DNA of 64,000 nucleotides from Microbulbifer elongatus (GTDB taxonomy: Bacteria > Pseudomonadota > Gammaproteobacteria > Pseudomonadales > Cellvibrionaceae): contig NZ_JAIVKJ010000002.1 in the NCBI RefSeq assembly GCF_020524885.1, forward strand, positions 124,001-188,000, written 5' to 3'. How positions within the stretch are numbered: position 1 is the stretch's first letter; the number at the start of each line of letters is the position of its first letter. The notes under the pieces were generated by a model, which was given only the letters and a program-made list of their open reading frames with translations, was not told the origin of the DNA and did not search any database. The translations under genes were made by a program, and so were the position numbers. Below, one piece after another: positions 39,185 to 51,490 of this stretch.

Positions 39185-39381
39185 ACCGCAAGTTTGTCGG
39201 GTTTGCCGTCGCGATTGCACCATCTGGCACGGCCAGAACACTTAATTGTTTACGACACCAGTGCACCGGGCCAATGTTCGCGAGTGCACTTTTGCTGCCG
39301 CGCCTTCCGGTGAATCCGGCCTAGCGGCGAGCCCGGCAGGCCACGGGACAGTGCGCCTCCGGGAATAACAGGACCAGAACC

Positions 39382-40197
39382 TTGAGCAAAATTTTTGCGG
39401 TAGCTAACCAGAAAGGTGGAGTCGGTAAGACCACCACCTGTGTCAACCTCTCTGCTTCCCTCGTCGCCAACAAGCGTCGGGTGCTGCTGATTGACCTGGA
39501 CCCCCAGGGCAACGCCACCATGGGCAGTGGTGTCGACAAGAGCGAGTTGCAACTTTCAAGCTACGACGTGCTCGCCAGCTTGCTGCCGCCGCGCAAGGCG
39601 ATCGTGCCCACAGCCAGCGGCTATGACCTGATGCCGGCGAATATCGACCTCTCTGCTGCGGAAGTTGAACTGCTGGAAATGGATGGCCGCGAATCCCGTC
39701 TGCGCCAGGCATTGGAGCAGATTGCAGGCGACTACGATTACATCATCATCGACTGCCCGCCCTCGCTTAACATGCTTACCGTCAATGCCCTGTGTGCGGC
39801 CGGCGGTGTGCTGATCCCGATGCAGTGTGAGTACTACGCACTGGAGGGCCTCTCCTCCCTGATCGATACCATCACCCAGGTGCAGCAGGCGGCAAACCCG
39901 AACCTGCGTATCGAAGGCATCCTGCGCACCATGTACGACCCGCGCAACAGTCTGACCGGCGATGTTTCCGAGCAACTGAACGAGTACTTTGGCGAGCGCC
40001 TGTATCGCACCTGTATTCCGCGCAATGTGCGCCTGGCGGAGGCTCCCAGTTTTGGCAAGCCGGCGCTGGACTACGATCGCAGCTCAAAAGGCGCCATCGC
40101 CTATCTGGCCCTCGCGGGTGAGATTACCCGCCGCGATTCCGCGGCCAAACAGAACACCCAAAGCAGCGGATCCCGTCCGGTAGCAGAAGCGGTTTAA
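39382..40197 (+). CDS. parA: Chromosome-partitioning ATPase ParA (Soj)
   Basis: A 271-residue deviant-Walker ATPase that drives origin segregation with ParB-parS. Walker A' is KGGVGKTTT (11-19), A' switch LIDLDPQGNATMG, and Walker B IIIDCPPSL. The start is a TTG at 39382 preceded by AGGACC; no other start fits MSKIFAVANQKGGVGKTT. It has a short N-terminus, as in chromosomal (not plasmid type Ia) ParA. parB follows after 18 bp. It lies 198 bp after rsmG, a gap with no other clear feature. Confidence 0.97.
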   Translation: MSKIFAVANQKGGVGKTTTCVNLSASLVANKRRVLLIDLDPQGNATMGSGVDKSELQLSSYDVLASLLPPRKAIVPTASGYDLMPANIDLSAAEVELLEMDGRESRLRQALEQIAGDYDYIIIDCPPSLNMLTVNALCAAGGVLIPMQCEYYALEGLSSLIDTITQVQQAANPNLRIEGILRTMYDPRNSLTGDVSEQLNEYFGERLYRTCIPRNVRLAEAPSFGKPALDYDRSSKGAIAYLALAGEITRRDSAAKQNTQSSGSRPVAEAV

Positions 40198-40215
40198 GAC
40201 TGAGGTAAAAGACTT

Positions 40216-41124
40216 ATGGCCGCGAAACGCAAGGGCCTCGGGAAAGGGCTTTCCCACCTGATCAGCAATAACGCCAGTGAAGCCATTGCTGTGGCCACCG
40301 GTGAGCGCAATGGCGATATCGTCGAGCGCGTCGATGGCGAACTCAAAGAGCTGCCCATCGAATACCTGCAGCGCGGCCGTTACCAGCCGCGCCGGGACTT
40401 CCCGCAGGAATCCCTGCAGGAGCTGGCTGACTCCATTCGCGCTCAGGGCATCATGCAGCCGATCGTGGTGCGCCCGATTGGCGAGCGTAAGTACGAGATC
40501 ATTGCCGGTGAGCGCCGCTGGCGCGCCGCGCAACTGGCAGAGCTGGAAAAAGTCCCTGCGCTGATTCGCGATGTGGCCGACGAAGCTGCCATCGCCATGG
40601 CGCTGATCGAGAACATCCAGCGCGAAGACCTGAATCCGGTGGAAGAAGCCATCGCGCTGAAACGTCTGCAGGACGAATTTGAGCTTACCCAGCAGCAGGT
40701 GGCCGAAGCAGTCGGTAAATCCCGTACCGCGGTGACCAACCTGTTGCGCTTGTTGAGCCTGACCGATGAAGTGCGCACCTTCCTCGAGCGCGGCGACATT
40801 GAAACCGGCCACGCCAAGGCGTTGCTTGGCCTGTCTGGCGACGGACAGCGGGAAGCTGCTCGCCAGGTGGTGGATCGCGGTCTGACTGTGCGCCAAACCG
40901 AAGCCCTGGTGCGCAAGATTCAGGAGCAGGCGGGCAAGCCCAAGCCGAGAAAAATCGAAGTGGACCCGAATATCCGCCGCCTGAGTGAGCGCCTGGCCGA
41001 AAAAATAGGCGTGCCTGTCACGATTGACCACGGAGAAAAAGGGGCTGGCAAACTGGTCCTCAAGTACACCAGTCTCGATGAGCTGGACGGCATTCTAGCC
41101 CATATGGGCTATAGCGAAGACTGA
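40216..41124 (+). CDS. parB: Chromosome-partitioning protein ParB (Spo0J)
   Basis: A 302-residue CTP-dependent DNA clamp that loads at parS. The N-terminal KRKGLGKGLSHLI helix interacts with ParA. The CTPase domain has YQPRRDF and the GERRWRAA arginine box. The helix-turn-helix near 150-190 is LTQQQVAEAVGKSRTAVTNLLRLL. The C-terminal dimer domain follows a basic linker. The cognate parS sites are in recF, 16-17 kb away. It ends at a strong terminator and is separated from the atp operon. Confidence 0.97.
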   Translation: MAAKRKGLGKGLSHLISNNASEAIAVATGERNGDIVERVDGELKELPIEYLQRGRYQPRRDFPQESLQELADSIRAQGIMQPIVVRPIGERKYEIIAGERRWRAAQLAELEKVPALIRDVADEAAIAMALIENIQREDLNPVEEAIALKRLQDEFELTQQQVAEAVGKSRTAVTNLLRLLSLTDEVRTFLERGDIETGHAKALLGLSGDGQREAARQVVDRGLTVRQTEALVRKIQEQAGKPKPRKIEVDPNIRRLSERLAEKIGVPVTIDHGEKGAGKLVLKYTSLDELDGILAHMGYSED

Positions 41125-41175
41125 GCCCATTCCGCCCCCACCCCCCGGAAACCGTTACCACTGCAACGTTTCTGT

Positions 41176-41217
41176 AAAAAATGCGCCAAAATAGTGCGGT
41201 GTTTTGGCGCATTTTTG
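41176..41217. terminator. Terminator after parB
   Basis: A perfect 15-bp stem (AAAAATGCGCCAAAA at 41177-41191, TTTTGGCGCATTTTT at 41202-41216) has a 10-nt loop and A/T flanks on both sides. It ends the parAB transcript before atpI. Confidence 0.92.
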
Positions 41218-41381
41218 TCTTCTGACCGTTATGCATACGCATAAAAAGTAAGTGTTTACTATCGCGCTATCCTGTTGCGAAAGAACGCGAAAGCCATACC
41301 AACTGACTAGATTTGGCAGTTGAACCGGCAAGCCGGTTCAGACATAATTCGCACGCCCAAATTTTGGGCGGAGAAGAATAT

Positions 41382-41795
41382 TTGGCCGGTCTGTTCCCGC
41401 CTATGCGTAATCCCCCAGTAGTTAAGATTTCGCTGATCCAGCTGGCTGTCGTTGTGCTCGCTGTACTGGCGCTCGAATTCACCCTGGGACGAGTGATCGC
41501 CCTCTCCGCCCTGCTCGGCGGCGCCCTGTGTGTGCTGCCCAATCTGTATTTCGGCCTGCGCGCTTTTGAACTTTTGGGGCCAAACCGCGGAAAAGTACGC
41601 GGTGCGCGCGCGAGCCAGCGAGCGGTGGGAAGTTTCTACCGTGCCGAAACCGGCAAGTTCGTAATGACCCTGGTTGGGTTCGCGGCGGTGTTTGCCAGCG
41701 TCAAAACGCTGAACCCCGCGGTGCTGTTTATCAGCTACGGCTTGTGCGTGATTTTGCAATGGATTCTCGTGGCCCGCCTGCATACCGCGAAGTAG
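41382..41795 (+). CDS. atpI: ATP synthase accessory protein AtpI
   Basis: A small, poorly conserved membrane protein (137 residues from TTG 41382, or 130 from ATG 41403) with four hydrophobic helices: ISLIQLAVVVLAVLAL, VIALSALLGGALCVLPNLYFG, FVMTLVGFAAVFAS and PAVLFISYGLCVILQWI. The motif GGALCVLPNLYF is typical of AtpI. The TTG is preferred because GGAG lies 8 nt upstream, while the ATG lacks a ribosome-binding site. It is first in atpIBEFHAGDC and assists assembly of the c-ring. Confidence 0.85.
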   Translation: MAGLFPPMRNPPVVKISLIQLAVVVLAVLALEFTLGRVIALSALLGGALCVLPNLYFGLRAFELLGPNRGKVRGARASQRAVGSFYRAETGKFVMTLVGFAAVFASVKTLNPAVLFISYGLCVILQWILVARLHTAK

Positions 41796-41802
41796 CAGGG
41801 GG

Positions 41803-41881
41803 CGGGGAACCTCTGGATGGGTCTGCGCGGATTGAGCGAGCCGAAACATATGCGGCCGCGGCGCAGACCAGGGGTTCCGCG
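41803..41881. repeat. Long imperfect inverted repeat in the atpI-atpB gap
   Basis: CGGGGAACCTCTGG...TCTGCGC (41803-41828) is inverted at 41861-41881 (GCGCAGACCAGGGGTTCCGCG), with a 5-bp insertion in the left arm. The interior adds GCGG...CCGC pairing. It would form a stable RNA hairpin ahead of atpB and has no T-run beyond a short TTTTTTATC near 41890. Confidence 0.65.
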
Positions 41882-41911
41882 AAGCAGATTTTTTATCTTA
41901 GAACGTGTTGA

Positions 41912-42859
<948 letters not shown>

Positions 42860-42888
42860 GGTCGTGCCCCCTGTTGCCGGGGATGTAA

Positions 42889-43212
<324 letters not shown>

Positions 43213-43266
43213 TTCCCCGTTCCAATTGCCCTTTAACCCATTTTTGAAAGAGCAAGAGGTGTCGGT

Positions 43267-43737
43267 GTGAATATCAACCTGACTCTGATCGGCCAGTCGA
43301 TCACCTTTTTCGCCTTTGTATGGTTCTGCTGGAAGTATGTCTGGCCGGCCTTGCTGGGTGTAATGCAGGAACGTGAGCAAAAAATTGCTACCGGTCTGCA
43401 AGAAGCCGAGCGCGCGGGAAAAGATCTTGAACTGGCGCAGCGCAAAGCTGCCGAGCAACTGAAAGAAGCCAAGGCTCAGGCTGCAGAAATCATCGATGGT
43501 GCCAACAAGCGCGCCAATCAGATCGTTGATGAAGCCAAAGAAGCCGCGCGCAGCGAAGGCGACCGCCTGAAAGCTGCCGCCCAGGCGGAAATCGAACAGG
43601 AAGTAAACCGTGCGAAAGAACAGCTTCGCTCGCGTATCGCTGCCCTGTCTGTTGCCGGCGCCGAGAAAATCCTCTCGGTCAACATCGATGCCAAAGCGCA
43701 CGATGACATGATCGAGAAACTGGCAGCCGAGCTGTAA
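43267..43737 (+). CDS. atpF: ATP synthase F0 subunit b
   Basis: A 156-residue peripheral-stalk subunit, the same length as in E. coli. It has one N-terminal membrane helix ([21 protein letters not shown]) and then a long Ala/Lys/Glu-rich right-handed coiled coil. The C-terminal region [27 protein letters not shown] contacts delta. The start is a GTG at 43267 with AGAGG upstream. Confidence 0.96.
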   Translation: MNINLTLIGQSITFFAFVWFCWKYVWPALLGVMQEREQKIATGLQEAERAGKDLELAQRKAAEQLKEAKAQAAEIIDGANKRANQIVDEAKEAARSEGDRLKAAAQAEIEQEVNRAKEQLRSRIAALSVAGAEKILSVNIDAKAHDDMIEKLAAEL

Positions 43738-43748
43738 GCGAGGAACCC

Positions 43749-44282
43749 ATGGCGGAACTCAGCACTCTGGCCCGGCCCTACGCAAAAGCGGCCTTTGCCC
43801 ACGCCCAACAGGCCTCCGACCTTTCCGGTTGGAGCCAGGCGTTGGCAACCGCAGCGGCGGTCAGCCAGAACGAAAAAGTTGGCGAGCTGCTGGATAACCC
43901 GCAGCTGACCAGTGAAGTGCGCGCGGAAAAATTCCTGTCTGTTTGTGGCGATTTCAACGCGTCCCAGCAGAACTTCATCAAGCTGCTGGCGGAAAACCAC
44001 CGCCTGCCGCTGCTGCCGGAAATTTCCGAACTGTTCGAAGACCTGAAGGCCCAGGCAGAAGCCACTCTCGAAGTGGAAGTTGTTTCTGCCCGCCCGCTCA
44101 GCGACGAACAGTCCCAGCGCCTCACCCAGGCTCTCAGCAAGAAATTTTCCCGCGAGGTGCACCTGCACAGCGCGGTGGATGAAAACCTGCTGGGCGGCGC
44201 AATCATTCGCGCTGGCGACACGGTGATCGACGGTACCGTGCGCGGTCGACTGGCCAAACTCGCCGAGGCGATGAACTCCTAA
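43749..44282 (+). CDS. atpH: ATP synthase F1 subunit delta
   Basis: A 177-residue subunit (E. coli 177) linking the peripheral stalk to F1. It starts [18 protein letters not shown], and the conserved C-terminal block is [29 protein letters not shown]. It begins 11 bp after atpF. Confidence 0.96.
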   Translation: MAELSTLARPYAKAAFAHAQQASDLSGWSQALATAAAVSQNEKVGELLDNPQLTSEVRAEKFLSVCGDFNASQQNFIKLLAENHRLPLLPEISELFEDLKAQAEATLEVEVVSARPLSDEQSQRLTQALSKKFSREVHLHSAVDENLLGGAIIRAGDTVIDGTVRGRLAKLAEAMNS

Positions 44283-44335
44283 ATTATCGTCCCTTCTACT
44301 GCTCCGGCGGTGGAAGGGAATTCGAGGAACAGAGC

Positions 44336-45880
44336 ATGCAGCAACTGAATCCCTCTGAGATCAGTGAAATTATCAAGAGCCGCATCGACAATCTCGATGT
44401 GAGCACCGAAGCCCAGAACGAGGGCACCATTGTTTCCGTTTCCGACGGTATCATCCGCATCCACGGCCTGGCCGACGTAATGTACGGTGAGATGATCGAG
44501 TTCGAAGGCGGCGTTACCGGTATGGCACTGAACCTGGAGCGCGACTCCGTTGGTGCCATCGTACTCGGTGACTACAAATCCCTGGCCGAAGGCCAGAAGT
44601 GCCGTTGTACCGGCCGCATCCTGGAGGCCCCGGTTGGTCCGGAGCTGCTGGGTCGCGTGGTCGACGCACTGGGTAACCCGATTGACGGTAAAGGTCCGCT
44701 GAACAACAAGCTGACCGACGCCGTTGAGAAAGTAGCCCCCGGCGTAATCGCCCGTCAGTCCGTTGATCAGCCGGTACAAACCGGTCTGAAAGCGGTCGAC
44801 ACCATGATCCCGATTGGTCGTGGCCAGCGTGAGCTGATCATCGGCGACCGCCAGATCGGTAAAACTGCGGTTGCGATCGATGCGATCATCAACCAGAAAG
44901 GCACTGGCATTAAGTGTGTCTACGTTGCCGTAGGTCAGAAGCAGTCCTCTATTGCCAACGTTGTACGCAAGCTGGAAGAGCACGGCGCAATGGACCACAC
45001 CATCGTGGTTGCCGCTGGCGCTGCTGACCCGGCTGCGATGCAGTTCCTGGCCCCGTACGTAGGCTGCACCATGGGTGAGTACTTCCGCGACCGCGGTGAA
45101 GACGCCCTGATCATTTACGATGACCTGACCAAGCAGGCCTGGGCCTACCGTCAGATCTCCCTGCTGCTGAAGCGTCCTCCGGGCCGTGAAGCTTACCCGG
45201 GTGACGTTTTCTACCTGCACTCCCGTCTGCTGGAGCGCGCCGCGCGTGTAAACGCCGAGTACGTGGAGAAATTCACCAACGGTGAAGTGAAAGGCAAAAC
45301 CGGTTCTCTGACTGCACTGCCAATCATTGAGACCCAGGCGGGTGACGTTTCCGCATTCGTACCGACCAACGTAATCTCCATTACCGATGGTCAGATCTTC
45401 CTGGAAACCGACCTGTTCAACGCCGGTGTACGTCCGGCGATCAACCCGGGTATCTCCGTATCCCGTGTTGGTGGTTCCGCCCAGACCAAGATCATCAAGA
45501 AGCTGTCTGGTGGTATCCGTACCGCCCTGGCCCAGTACCGCGAGCTTGCGGCTTTCTCCCAGTTCGCATCTGACCTGGACGAAGCTACCAAAGCTCAGCT
45601 GGATCACGGTGAGCGCGTAACCGAGCTGATGAAGCAGAAGCAGTACTCTCCGCTGTCTATCGCGGACATGGCTGTTTCCGTTTACGCCGCTGACAAGGGT
45701 TACCTGAACGACGTAGAAGTTAACAAAGTGCTGGACTTCGAATCCGCCCTGCTCGCTTACATGAACAGCGAACACGCAGAGCTGATGGAGCAAGTAAACA
45801 GCACCGGTAACTACAACGACGAAATCGACAACGCCTTCAAGGCCGCGATCGAGAAGTTCGTCGCTACCGGTAGCTGGTAA
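44336..45880 (+). CDS. atpA: ATP synthase F1 subunit alpha
   Basis: A 514-residue non-catalytic nucleotide-binding subunit (E. coli 513). The P loop is GDRQIGKT near 169-176, and the arginine-finger region [13 protein letters not shown] and the [22 protein letters not shown] block are intact. Codon use is strongly biased, as expected for high expression. A long antisense open frame over the gene is a by-product of this bias. Confidence 0.98.
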   Translation: MQQLNPSEISEIIKSRIDNLDVSTEAQNEGTIVSVSDGIIRIHGLADVMYGEMIEFEGGVTGMALNLERDSVGAIVLGDYKSLAEGQKCRCTGRILEAPVGPELLGRVVDALGNPIDGKGPLNNKLTDAVEKVAPGVIARQSVDQPVQTGLKAVDTMIPIGRGQRELIIGDRQIGKTAVAIDAIINQKGTGIKCVYVAVGQKQSSIANVVRKLEEHGAMDHTIVVAAGAADPAAMQFLAPYVGCTMGEYFRDRGEDALIIYDDLTKQAWAYRQISLLLKRPPGREAYPGDVFYLHSRLLERAARVNAEYVEKFTNGEVKGKTGSLTALPIIETQAGDVSAFVPTNVISITDGQIFLETDLFNAGVRPAINPGISVSRVGGSAQTKIIKKLSGGIRTALAQYRELAAFSQFASDLDEATKAQLDHGERVTELMKQKQYSPLSIADMAVSVYAADKGYLNDVEVNKVLDFESALLAYMNSEHAELMEQVNSTGNYNDEIDNAFKAAIEKFVATGSW

Positions 45881-45889
45881 GTACCCATG

Positions 45890-45921
45890 TGCAGGAACAG
45901 GTCTGGCGATTTGTTCCTGCA
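45890..45921 (+). other. Intercistronic hairpin, atpA-atpG
   Basis: A perfect 10-bp stem (TGCAGGAACA / TGTTCCTGCA, 12-nt loop) lies in the 71-bp gap between atpA and atpG. There is no T-run, so it may act in mRNA stability or processing. Confidence 0.65.
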
Positions 45922-45951
45922 GGTTAACTTCCGGCAAAAAGGTAACTGACT

Positions 45952-48248
<2,297 letters not shown>

Positions 48249-48258
48249 GGCACGCGCG

Positions 48259-48284
48259 TAGCGCCGGAAGGCTTTCCGGCGCTA
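48259..48284 (+). other. Intercistronic hairpin, atpD-atpC
   Basis: A perfect 11-bp stem (TAGCGCCGGAA / TTCCGGCGCTA, loop GGCT) follows the atpD stop by 10 bp. There is no T-run, and atpC continues 32 bp downstream. It could lower atpC expression or protect upstream mRNA. Confidence 0.7.
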
Positions 48285-48315
48285 TAAGGCAAACAGCTGA
48301 GAATGAGGTAGCCTT

Positions 48316-48735
48316 ATGGCTATGACTGTACATTGCGACATTGTTAGCGCAGAGGAATCCCTCTTCTCGGGTCTGGTGAAGATGGTGATTGTCAGCGGCG
48401 TGGAAGGGGAACTCGGTATCTCCTACGGTCACGCACAGCTGCTCACCCACCTCAAGCCTGGCCCGGTACGCATCATCAAAGACAATGGTGATGAAGAGGT
48501 GCTGTTCCTGAGCGGGGGCTATGCCGAAATCCAGCCGAACATGGTGACCATCCTCGCCGATCTCGCCGAGCGCGAAATCGACGAAGAAGCCGCCAAGAAG
48601 GCGCGCGAAGAGGCGGAACACGCCCTGCGCAGCGCTCCGGCAGATATCGACTACGCCCGTATCTCCGCACAACTCGCCGAAGCCGAAGCCCGTCTGCGTA
48701 CCATGCAGGCGATCCGCAGGGCTGCTGGCAAGTAA
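48316..48735 (+). CDS. atpC: ATP synthase F1 subunit epsilon
   Basis: A 139-residue subunit (E. coli 139) with an N-terminal beta sandwich (VHCDIVSAEESLFSG, GELGISYGHAQLLTHLKPG, LFLSGGYAEIQPNMVTILAD) and a C-terminal helical hairpin that can inhibit hydrolysis. It is the last gene of the operon, which ends at a strong terminator. An alternative ATG lies two codons downstream. Confidence 0.97.
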   Translation: MAMTVHCDIVSAEESLFSGLVKMVIVSGVEGELGISYGHAQLLTHLKPGPVRIIKDNGDEEVLFLSGGYAEIQPNMVTILADLAEREIDEEAAKKAREEAEHALRSAPADIDYARISAQLAEAEARLRTMQAIRRAAGK

Positions 48736-48771
48736 TCGCGTGGAGAACCAACCTGCTTTCCTGCAGGTCAC

Positions 48772-48797
48772 AAAAAGCAGCTTCGGCTGCTTTTTTT
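48772..48797 (+). terminator. Terminator of the atp operon
   Basis: AAAAAGCAGC pairs with GCTGCTTTTT around a TTCG tetraloop, followed by more T. It lies 36 bp after atpC. Confidence 0.95.
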
Positions 48798-48867
48798 GTG
48801 CCCGCGATTTAACTTTTCAACGCGGCAGGCCATTATTGGTGAGCAAGTTGGAGTGCAACGGGAAATT

Positions 48868-49926
48868 ATGAAGACACAGGATGCCATTAACGGAAAACCG
48901 CGTATCGGCATTGCGCTTGGCAGTGGCGCCGCCAAGGGTTTTGCCCATATCGGCGTATTGAAAGCGCTGAATGAAATGGGTGTGCGCCCGGATGTTGTCG
49001 TCGGTACCTCCATGGGTGCTTTTGTTGGTGCCGCCTATTCCGCCGGTCACCTCGGCAAGCTCGAAGACTGGGTGCGCCTGCTGGATAACTGGAAGGTGTT
49101 CTCCCTGCTCGATATCAACTGGTCACTGAGCGGTGGTGTGATCGGCGGCATAAAGCCTTTCCGTGAATTCTTTGATGGCTTCGAGTTTGAAAACATTGAA
49201 GACCTTCCCCTGCCCTTTACCGCTGTGGCGACCGATTTGCACAGCGGCCAGGAGATCTGGCTACAACAGGGAAATTTACAGGACGCGGTGAGCGCCTCCT
49301 GCTCCATTCCCGGCCTGCTTTCCCCAAAGTCTCTTGCCGGGCGCTGGCTGGTGGATGGCGCCGTGGTGAATCCGGTGCCGGTAGATGTGTGCCGAGCCAT
49401 GGGTGCCACAACGGTAATCGCGGTAGACGTAACAGAAGACAAGCCTCCCCTGCTGGAACAAGAGCGAGGTGAAGTACGCAGCGTCGTCAGTGAAAAGTCC
49501 ACGGAGTTTGACGAGCGGGTGCTGGAAGCGGAAAAAGAATCCATTGCGCAAGCAGAGGGTGGTTCCACCGACACTGAGCGCCAAGTGACAACGGAAGATG
49601 AAAAAACCAACGGCAACGGTGTCGGAGCCAGTCTGTCTCGCCTTGTAGAACAGGGACGTGAGCAACTCCACCATCTCCGCCATCGGCACGAAGCGAGAGC
49701 GACACCGCCAGGTATGTTCGACACCATGCGGCAGGCCATGGAAATCCTTGAACGGCGCCACAAACGCGTGCGCATGATGGGATCGCCACCGGATGTGCTG
49801 ATTCTACCGAAGGTAGGCGATATCGGTGGCAATGAATATGCGCGCGCTGCAGAAGCAATCGAGCTGGGGGAAAAAGAAACCTACCGCCTGCGCACATGGA
49901 TAGAAGATATGGTGAGCCCGAGTTAG
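48868..49926 (+). CDS. Patatin-like phospholipase family protein
   Basis: A 352-residue patatin-type acyl hydrolase, RssA-like. The oxyanion motif is GSGAAKG (18-24), the nucleophile elbow GTSMG (Ser48) and the catalytic Asp in DGA (Asp163). After the ~210-residue catalytic domain comes a charged, low-complexity linker (about 215-270) and a short C-terminal helical part. The ATG at 48868 follows GGGAAATT; an earlier in-frame start would overlap the atp terminator. There is no signal peptide, so it is probably cytoplasmic or membrane-associated. The peptidase gene follows after 4 bp, so the two are co-transcribed. Confidence 0.9.
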   Translation: MKTQDAINGKPRIGIALGSGAAKGFAHIGVLKALNEMGVRPDVVVGTSMGAFVGAAYSAGHLGKLEDWVRLLDNWKVFSLLDINWSLSGGVIGGIKPFREFFDGFEFENIEDLPLPFTAVATDLHSGQEIWLQQGNLQDAVSASCSIPGLLSPKSLAGRWLVDGAVVNPVPVDVCRAMGATTVIAVDVTEDKPPLLEQERGEVRSVVSEKSTEFDERVLEAEKESIAQAEGGSTDTERQVTTEDEKTNGNGVGASLSRLVEQGREQLHHLRHRHEARATPPGMFDTMRQAMEILERRHKRVRMMGSPPDVLILPKVGDIGGNEYARAAEAIELGEKETYRLRTWIEDMVSPS

Positions 49927-49930
49927 CGAC

Positions 49931-51412
49931 ATGCAGCGCTTCCGGCAGACAAGCGTTTTGCTCAGAACCCTTTTTGTAATTTTTGCCATCGGGTGCGGTA
50001 GTGCATCCGCCAATGACTGGTACGAATACCAGTCGGAAAACTTCACCGTCTATTCCGATGTTCCCGAGCCACGTGTTAATGCATTGATGCGCGATCTCGA
50101 ACGGTTTCGCCGAACGGCCATCCGCTTCACCGGTCAGGAGGAAACGCCGGAAAACAAAAAGCTGCGAGTATTTCACTTTCGCGAATCCCGTGAGTTCGGC
50201 AAATTTACCGGTGACCGCAAGATCGCCGGGCTCTATCGAGAAACCTGGGAAGGCCCGATCATCTTTTCCCGTGATGGCGACCACGGTATCTCTGGTTCCG
50301 GCCTTATCTTCCACGAATACGTCCACCACCTGATGCGCGAACGCAGCGGCATTACTTACCCGCGCTGGTATTCAGAGGGTTTTGCCGAGTTACTGGCCAG
50401 CGCCGAATTGCGAAAAAAAACCGTGCTTGTGGGCGGATTGCCGGAATGGCGATTGAGCGCCTGGGCCGAAGATGAGCCACTTGGTATCGAGCAATTGCTC
50501 TCCCCTCCCCCGCTTGCATCGCAAAACGACGAAGGCGACAGCCGCTACTGGAATAATTATTACGCTAGCGCCTGGTTGCTCACCCACTACTTGCAGCTGG
50601 GGCACAATGCAGGCCATCCGGACTTTCGCGCGGCCACCAGCACTTACCTGAAGGCGGTGGCTGCGGGGGAAAATCCGCATAAGGTATTCGAGGAGCATTT
50701 TGGAAAAACCATACAGGAAATGGAGCGGGGAATGCGCGCTTATATGCGCGACGATATTCACCGCCACGAACTGGATATCCCCGAATACACCTATTCCATC
50801 CCGCGTCGTAAACTCAACGAAAACGAACGCTTGCATTTACTCGCCAACGAGGCAGTGGATTTCGGTAAGCCGCAGCTGGCGATGAAGTACCTTGAGCGCA
50901 GTGAGCAACAAGGTCTCGGCTGGCGGGAAAATCTTACCGCGATGGCGGTAATAGAGGCGCAGAGGAAGAATTACACACTGGGTGAAGAAGTCGCTAAGGA
51001 CATCGGTGAGCACGGCCAGCTCAGCCACCTCACCGCCGCTAATCTCGCAAATTTCTATCTGTTGCGTTTGCAGGCTCTGACGCTCACGCGAAAATGGGAT
51101 GACTATTTTTACGAAGCCGCGTTGAAATACGGGAAAAACGCTGTACAGATGGGCCCGGACTATCTTCCCGCTTATCGCGCCCTGTGGACCACCTACCAGC
51201 TAAAAGGAAAAAGTGAAGAAGCCATACAGGTCATGCTGGCGGCTTACCATCAGGATCCCAATCACCTGAACCTGAATGCCACCATTGGGTTTTATCTTGC
51301 CCATCTGGGAAAAGATGCATTGGCACGGGAATATCTCGAGCGGGTGGTGGCCTGGAGTCACTCGGAAGATCTTCGCGCGCGTGCGGAGGCGATGCTCGAG
51401 GGGAGAAAGTAA
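49931..51412 (+). CDS. Secreted HExxH metallopeptidase with helical repeats
   Basis: A 493-residue exported protein. The signal peptide is LLRTLFVIFAIGCGSASA (cleavage near residue 28). The gluzincin motif HEYVH is at 128-132, with a likely third ligand Glu149 in WYSEGFAELLA, so it is probably a zinc peptidase of the MA/DUF1570-like type. From about 290 the sequence is helical with a TPR-like pattern (LAMKYLERSEQQG, EAIQVMLAAYHQDPNHLNLNATIGFYLAHLG). The substrate is unknown. It starts 4 bp after the patatin-like gene and ends at a bidirectional terminator. Confidence 0.85.
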   Translation: MQRFRQTSVLLRTLFVIFAIGCGSASANDWYEYQSENFTVYSDVPEPRVNALMRDLERFRRTAIRFTGQEETPENKKLRVFHFRESREFGKFTGDRKIAGLYRETWEGPIIFSRDGDHGISGSGLIFHEYVHHLMRERSGITYPRWYSEGFAELLASAELRKKTVLVGGLPEWRLSAWAEDEPLGIEQLLSPPPLASQNDEGDSRYWNNYYASAWLLTHYLQLGHNAGHPDFRAATSTYLKAVAAGENPHKVFEEHFGKTIQEMERGMRAYMRDDIHRHELDIPEYTYSIPRRKLNENERLHLLANEAVDFGKPQLAMKYLERSEQQGLGWRENLTAMAVIEAQRKNYTLGEEVAKDIGEHGQLSHLTAANLANFYLLRLQALTLTRKWDDYFYEAALKYGKNAVQMGPDYLPAYRALWTTYQLKGKSEEAIQVMLAAYHQDPNHLNLNATIGFYLAHLGKDALAREYLERVVAWSHSEDLRARAEAMLEGRK

Positions 51413-51431
51413 ACTTCCGGGTGTTCACCAA

Positions 51432-51472
51432 ATAAAAAAAGCCCGCCGTGAAAACGGCGGGCTTTCTGTTTT
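51432..51472. terminator. Bidirectional terminator, peptidase / amidohydrolase
   Basis: A perfect 12-bp stem (AAAGCCCGCCGT / ACGGCGGGCTTT, loop GAAA) has an A-run on the left and T-rich sequence on the right. It serves two convergent genes. Confidence 0.92.
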
Positions 51473-51490
51473 ACAAACCAATCAGAAAAA

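Noticed and set aside
44279-45937. Long antisense open frame (552 codons) over atpA
   Set aside because: It lies fully opposite a strongly codon-biased essential gene, has no recognisable domain or ribosome-binding site, and is a typical shadow of GC-biased codon use. The same holds for the 456-codon antisense frame over atpD at 46809-48179.
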